NCBI GenBank assembly: GCA_012728505.1
Contig: JAAYEY010000181.1
Span: 1-10,318, forward strand
Source: Synergistaceae bacterium
Lineage (GTDB): Bacteria > Synergistota > Synergistia > Synergistales > Synergistaceae
Length of the DNA: 10,318 nucleotides
Direction: 5' to 3'
This document shows, one piece after another, positions 7,032-10,318 of this stretch. How positions within the stretch are numbered: position 1 is the stretch's first letter; every line of letters begins with the position of its first letter. The translations under genes were made by a program, and so were the position numbers. Below the pieces are notes generated by a model, which worked only from the letters and a program-made list of their open reading frames with translations, was not told the DNA's origin and made no database searches.

Positions 7032-7256
7032 AGGTACGGAGGGGAATGTCCGGAAAATTACATTATTGTGTTTTAATACGATATTGTATGCATTTTTTCC
7101 ATATTTGAAAACAGTTGCGCACACCTAACATGAAAGAGATAACAGTTTCCTTGCTCAAAATATGTTGTTTCGAACGGTCTTCTCTTAGTGAATGCCGAAA
7201 TGAAAAATGTGTGTGGTGCTGAAACATAAAATAAATGACATAAAGGAGAGATGATT

Positions 7257-8402
7257 ATGAATCTCGATAATTTCAGGAAAAGAGAATTTATACGAAGAGA
7301 AAAAAGAATGAAACATATTTGTAGACAGAATTTAGTAAAGAAGGGGAATCTCAACGATGCCCTACACATTGTTTATGTTATGACACATACAGGTATATGT
7401 GGAGGAACCAAAATAATTCTTCAGCATGCTAATCTTCTTATAAAAGCAGGACACAAAATCACGCTAATCTCGCACTTTGAAAAGCCAAAATGGTTTCCAA
7501 TATATAATGAGGTAGAGTATTTGCAGATACCTTTTGCTACTGAACTCGCCACAGGAATTCCACCTTGTGATCTTATAATTGCGACCTATTGGAGAGAAAT
7601 ATCAGAATGCGTGGCCAGAAAAATCGCTCCGGTTATATACTTTGAACAAGGGGACTTCCATCTTTTTGATCCGGATCAATTATCGCAAAGGATGAAGCAT
7701 TATATCGACACGCAATTCATGCTTGCCGACGATATTTTTACTGTCTCGCAAGGCGCTGCTGATCAGATTGCCAAAGTTTATCATAGAAGCGCCATAGTTA
7801 TCCATAATGGAATTGATCAAGGTGTTTTTAAACACACGATTTCAAAAGAATCCAAAAGCTTTTCATGTACTGTTTCACCTATACGTCTAATTACGATTGG
7901 TAGCGATAAGAGTATGTTCAAAGGAATTCATGGAATTAAGGAAGCTTTGAAGTTGTTAAAAATTAAAAATGTTCCCTATCGTTTTTCATGGATTACACCC
8001 GATGAGCCTGACGAATGCACAGGGGACGTTTATGTTAATCCTACTCAGCAAAAAATTGCAGAGCTCCTTGCCGATGCTGATATATACCTGTGCAATTCGA
8101 TTTATGAATCGTTTTCGCTTCCGGTCTTAGAGGCTATGGCGTGTGGATGTTCCATCATAACAACCCCAAACGCTGGTGTAAAAGAATATTGCGAAGATGG
8201 TAATAACTGCCTTATGATCCAAATGGAAAATCCAATAGATCTTGCGGACAAAATAATACATTTATATCGCGATTATAATTTGCGCCATTCTCTTATATCA
8301 GGAGGACTAATAACAGCGAAACAGTTTGACTGGACAAACATTGTGCCAGAGCTTTTGCGTTATTATAAAAAGGTAGCTGAGTATAGACCAATAATATCTT
8401 AA
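7257..8402 (+). CDS. Glycosyltransferase family 4 (GT-B fold)
   Basis: This 381-residue protein is a retaining GT-B glycosyltransferase that moves a sugar from a nucleotide-sugar donor to an acceptor in the cytoplasm. The N-terminal Rossmann half opens with IVYVMTHTGICGG (38-50), the glycine-rich loop of GT4 enzymes. IHNGID (182-187) marks the domain hinge. The C-terminal donor-binding half has YESFSLPVLEAMACG (283-297), with Glu284 and Glu292 forming the EX7E motif. Length is normal for GT4. The 30 residues before the first strand are basic and may be an extra lead-in. ATG 7257 is preferred over 7251: AAAGGAGAG at 7242-7250 abuts the first ATG but gives about 8 bases to the second. The gene is more AT-rich than the L25 region, suggesting separate acquisition. 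It is 52 bp upstream of a second glycosyltransferase and likely shares its operon. Donor and acceptor cannot be told. Confidence 0.87.
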   Translation: MNLDNFRKREFIRREKRMKHICRQNLVKKGNLNDALHIVYVMTHTGICGGTKIILQHANLLIKAGHKITLISHFEKPKWFPIYNEVEYLQIPFATELATGIPPCDLIIATYWREISECVARKIAPVIYFEQGDFHLFDPDQLSQRMKHYIDTQFMLADDIFTVSQGAADQIAKVYHRSAIVIHNGIDQGVFKHTISKESKSFSCTVSPIRLITIGSDKSMFKGIHGIKEALKLLKIKNVPYRFSWITPDEPDECTGDVYVNPTQQKIAELLADADIYLCNSIYESFSLPVLEAMACGCSIITTPNAGVKEYCEDGNNCLMIQMENPIDLADKIIHLYRDYNLRHSLISGGLITAKQFDWTNIVPELLRYYKKVAEYRPIIS

Positions 8403-8454
8403 GATGGAATCTCGAACTTAAATCTATATATCATAATGTTAGGAAGGACTATCA

Positions 8455-9711
8455 ATGAATCGCACCAACCAAACAATAAACCTCGGAATAGGCCTTGCCA
8501 CAGGCCGTCGCTCATTTAAGAAAGTTCTGCTTTCATATATCAGCATTTGGAAGGAAACAAAAAAGGAATTGCCAATAGGCATAGATGTAAAACTAAGCCT
8601 TTTTGTGTCCTATGACGTAAACTATCAAAAAACAAGCTCTAAAGACTTTACAAATCTCAGTCAGGAGATCGTTGATGCGTTTGATCGGATTGTGTTTATG
8701 GGAGAAAAAAATGCCTCCAATTCTATTTCTGGCCTGGCTGCTCAGGACGCTTTTTCTCCGGATGCTCTAAACTCGGTATTTGGTTCCGGATATGCCGGGA
8801 AACGAAACGCGGTCTTGTTTTCAGCCATAGAGCATCACATGGACTATTTGCTGTTTTTGGATGACGATGAATATCCTATGGCTGTCACCAACAAAAAGGG
8901 TACTTGCCTGTGGAGCGGTCAACGTGTATTTTTGTCACACTTGAAAGAAATCGTCCATGCTGACTTGACGAACGGATATCACTGCGGATATATTTCGCCA
9001 ATTCCACAGATTATCTTCAATGAACAGCTTCGCGAAAAAGATTTTAGAGTGTTTATCAAAGCAATCAGTAACGATATTATCACGTGGGAAAGCATCAGCA
9101 ATCTGATGCGTACAGGGGGCGTCACATATGCTTCGACAGACATATTACAACAAGAAAAAGCAGAGAAAGTGCCTTGGGAAAACAATTGCCGGTTTATTTC
9201 CGGTGCCAACTTGTGTATCAATTTGAAAGAGCCCTTGCGAACCCTACCCTTTTATAACCCTCCGGGAGCTCGAGGTGAAGATACCTTCCTGTCTACAATG
9301 TTGGAGAATCGAAAGGTTGTCAAAATCCCTTGCTACACATTCCACGATGGTTTTTCTTATTATTCGCACATATTGGACGGAGCGCTGCCGATTCACTTGA
9401 AGCAGATTGCCGCTGATTCTCCGAAAATCATTACCCGTTTTGTTAACGCCTGTATCGGTTGGGTGCGCTACAAGCCGCTTCTGCTGTATATTACACAACC
9501 AGAAGAATATGAGGAACGGACACAACTCATTCGCGCTGCATTAAGGGAAAGTGTACCGGCTTTCATAAACTACTTTCAGGATGATCGGTTTTCAGAGATT
9601 CCAAAAGAGTTTGAAAAATATAGCAAAAACGTAAAAAGGCACCACGCACAATACATGTTAACACAAGTCACATGGGAAAAGATTATCTGTTTTCTGAGAC
9701 AGAGCGATTAA
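8455..9711 (+). CDS. GT-A-like glycosyltransferase (GT2-type)
   Basis: The 418-residue protein resembles inverting GT-A glycosyltransferases. The N-terminus (NLGIGLATGRR, then VKLSLFVSYD) fits the first nucleotide-binding strands. GYAGKRNAVLFSA (112-124) matches the GT-A helix that carries the conserved Lys/Arg-Asn. YLLFLDDDEYP (131-141) holds the metal-binding DxD, here DDDE at 136-139. GARGEDTFLSTM (271-282) contains the ED pair expected of the catalytic base region, and FHDGFSYY (296-303) follows. The C-terminal 100 residues are helical and of unclear role. There is no signal peptide or transmembrane segment, so it probably acts in the cytoplasm or at the membrane surface. The start follows AAGGA at 8444-8448. 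With the GT4 gene upstream it likely builds a surface polysaccharide or decorates a protein. The match is to general GT-A motifs, and the exact family is uncertain. Confidence 0.75.
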   Translation: MNRTNQTINLGIGLATGRRSFKKVLLSYISIWKETKKELPIGIDVKLSLFVSYDVNYQKTSSKDFTNLSQEIVDAFDRIVFMGEKNASNSISGLAAQDAFSPDALNSVFGSGYAGKRNAVLFSAIEHHMDYLLFLDDDEYPMAVTNKKGTCLWSGQRVFLSHLKEIVHADLTNGYHCGYISPIPQIIFNEQLREKDFRVFIKAISNDIITWESISNLMRTGGVTYASTDILQQEKAEKVPWENNCRFISGANLCINLKEPLRTLPFYNPPGARGEDTFLSTMLENRKVVKIPCYTFHDGFSYYSHILDGALPIHLKQIAADSPKIITRFVNACIGWVRYKPLLLYITQPEEYEERTQLIRAALRESVPAFINYFQDDRFSEIPKEFEKYSKNVKRHHAQYMLTQVTWEKIICFLRQSD

Positions 9712-9819
9712 CTCTTTAGCTTCTGAAAGCCAACCGACTACCAGCTATGCCCCCTGCTCATCATGTCTTGACGACACCATTTATATTGTTCTCTTAACTT
9801 AACCGCAGGGGTGTTATTT

Positions 9820-10065
9820 ATGATAATCAATCTGACGTTGACGTGCGGAGTTCCCGGGTTACATCGTAACTTAGACGATACCGAAGCTGTACAAGTTTTA
9901 CGCGATGTGGCTGCTTTAAAAGTTGATACTGATGATGAAGAGTTGGCATCAGAATTCTTGTCCCATTTTATTGCGATAAACGGTGTGGATACCAATACTG
10001 TTCCAGAAAAAGGGAGCATAAATTCAAGCAGGCACCGAAAACCAATCAGCATTATTGCTCGTTAG
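9820..10065 (+). pseudogene. C-terminal remnant of a relative of the 6231-7031 protein
   Basis: From the ATG at 9820 the frame gives 81 residues. Its middle, DDTEAVQVLRDVAALKVDTD and then DEELASEFLSHFIAINGVD, lines up with the end of the protein at 6231-7031 (TAAANQMLSEMVGAVFETDQ, SDAVQEFYQYFCKINSLN), with the same spacing from the preceding Gly-Val to the final Ile-Asn. Members of this uncharacterised clostridial family commonly end with this acidic helix followed by an aromatic-rich helix. The barrel, coil and first two thirds of the C-terminal domain are absent, and the preceding DNA (9712-9819) does not continue the homology in any frame I tried. A GGGGTG about 8 bases before the ATG could act as a ribosome site, so a short protein may still be made. 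The similarity to the intact gene is distant, so this is an older paralogue or a different family member, not a recent duplication. Confidence 0.55.
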
Positions 10066-10147
10066 CGATACCCTGCTCGTTAACGAAAGCTCGCCGACGG
10101 CAGAAAATGGTGCATTGTATCAAAGTAGTGCAGGAAACACATATTCA

Positions 10148-10181
10148 AGAAGCCCCTTCTCCGGCGGGAGAAGGGGCTTTT
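10148..10181 (+). terminator. Intrinsic terminator, 12-bp GC-rich stem
   Basis: AGCCCCTTCTCC at 10151-10162 and GGAGAAGGGGCT at 10167-10178 pair perfectly around a 4-base loop (GGCG), then TTT and CTC. The flanking A10150 pairs with T10179. It lies about 85 bases after the remnant at 9820-10065 and would end transcription from the glycosyltransferase pair or that remnant. The T-run is short, so efficiency may be moderate. Confidence 0.8.
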
Positions 10182-10318
10182 CTCATTATAGCGATAGTAA
10201 TAGCATCGTCAAAGTGTATCAAAGTGTGAGATCTTTATTTGCGCTAGAAACCAATAAAATGGAATATCAGCACGCATATGTGCTTTCTCCCCCTACCGCC
10301 AGATAACTTTTTCAACCA
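10182..10318. other. Right-edge sequence without a recognised gene
   Basis: No gene, promoter or RNA is supported between the terminator and the window edge. TATCAAAGT occurs near 10118 and again near 10217, on either side of the terminator, with a partial third copy (GTCAAAGTGT) beside the second. These are short and could be chance. Confidence 0.3.

Noticed and set aside
7066..7092. TTGTGT ... TATGCA as a promoter for the glycosyltransferase genes
   Set aside because: The spacing is 15 bases and both boxes are weak, so I could not support it over chance in AT-rich DNA.
9768..9799. TTGACG as a -35 box before the 9820 frame
   Set aside because: No acceptable -10 hexamer lies 16-18 bases downstream; the best match at 9792 agrees at only three of six positions.
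9738..10052. Minus-strand 104-codon open frame
   Set aside because: It is antisense to the remnant at 9820-10065, which shows real family similarity. Its Ser/Thr-rich text looks like a shadow.
10056..10086. TGCTCGTTAGCGA and TGCTCGTTAACGA as a direct repeat
   Set aside because: Two copies of 13 bases with one mismatch, 18 bases apart, and no further units. Not a CRISPR array or clear attachment site; kept only as a note.
10055..10306. Plus-strand 83-codon open frame
   Set aside because: It runs straight through the strong terminator hairpin at 10148-10181, has no ribosome site and overlaps the end of the 9820 frame.

Overview
The window looks like chromosomal or accessory DNA from a Clostridia-type Firmicute, probably a gut Eubacteriales member. 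The support is a set of strong AGGAGG-type ribosome binding sites, a consensus sigma-A promoter, U-tract terminators, a long two-domain L25/Ctc gene, and debris of a clostridial conjugative element (large serine recombinase plus small sigma-like helix-turn-helix protein). No rRNA, tRNA or CRISPR array was found.

Left part (1-324, minus strand): two broken genes of an integrative element. One is an internal piece of a large serine recombinase running off the left edge. The other is the last 40 residues of a sigma-region-4-like HTH protein. A perfect 9-bp inverted repeat lies between them. They meet, at about position 320-335, a convergent gene that has lost its 5' half, so this is a rearrangement junction, deletion scar or assembly join.

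Defence-type part (325-5040, plus strand): the C-terminal two thirds or so of a type III restriction-like SF2 helicase/nuclease (motifs V and VI and a PD-(D/E)xK-like end, but no Walker A or DExx box) is followed after 21 bp by an intact 859-residue DUF262-DUF1524(HNH)-DUF4268 protein of the GmrSD kind. The two look like neighbours in one restriction operon. The helicase half is damaged, while the GmrSD-like protein appears complete.

Middle (5041-7031): a 528-bp gap holds decayed coding-like segments, then a very good promoter and a leader hairpin with a U-tract, then the gene for ribosomal protein L25/Ctc. A strong terminator follows, and only about 19 bp beyond it starts a 266-residue protein of a clostridial family without known function (small beta-barrel-like N-terminus, charged helix, conserved C-terminal domain).

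Right part (7257-10318): a more AT-rich pair of glycosyltransferase genes, one GT4/GT-B and one GT-A-like with a DDDE motif, probably acting together on a surface glycan or glycoprotein. They are followed by a short ORF whose residues line up with the C-terminus of the unknown-function protein at 6231-7031. It is therefore a remnant of a second, diverged member of that family, and the glycosyltransferase pair sits between two members of it. A strong terminator hairpin closes the region. I see no clearly new system. The best candidate is the helicase/GmrSD-like pair; next are the hairpins placed just before two start codons.
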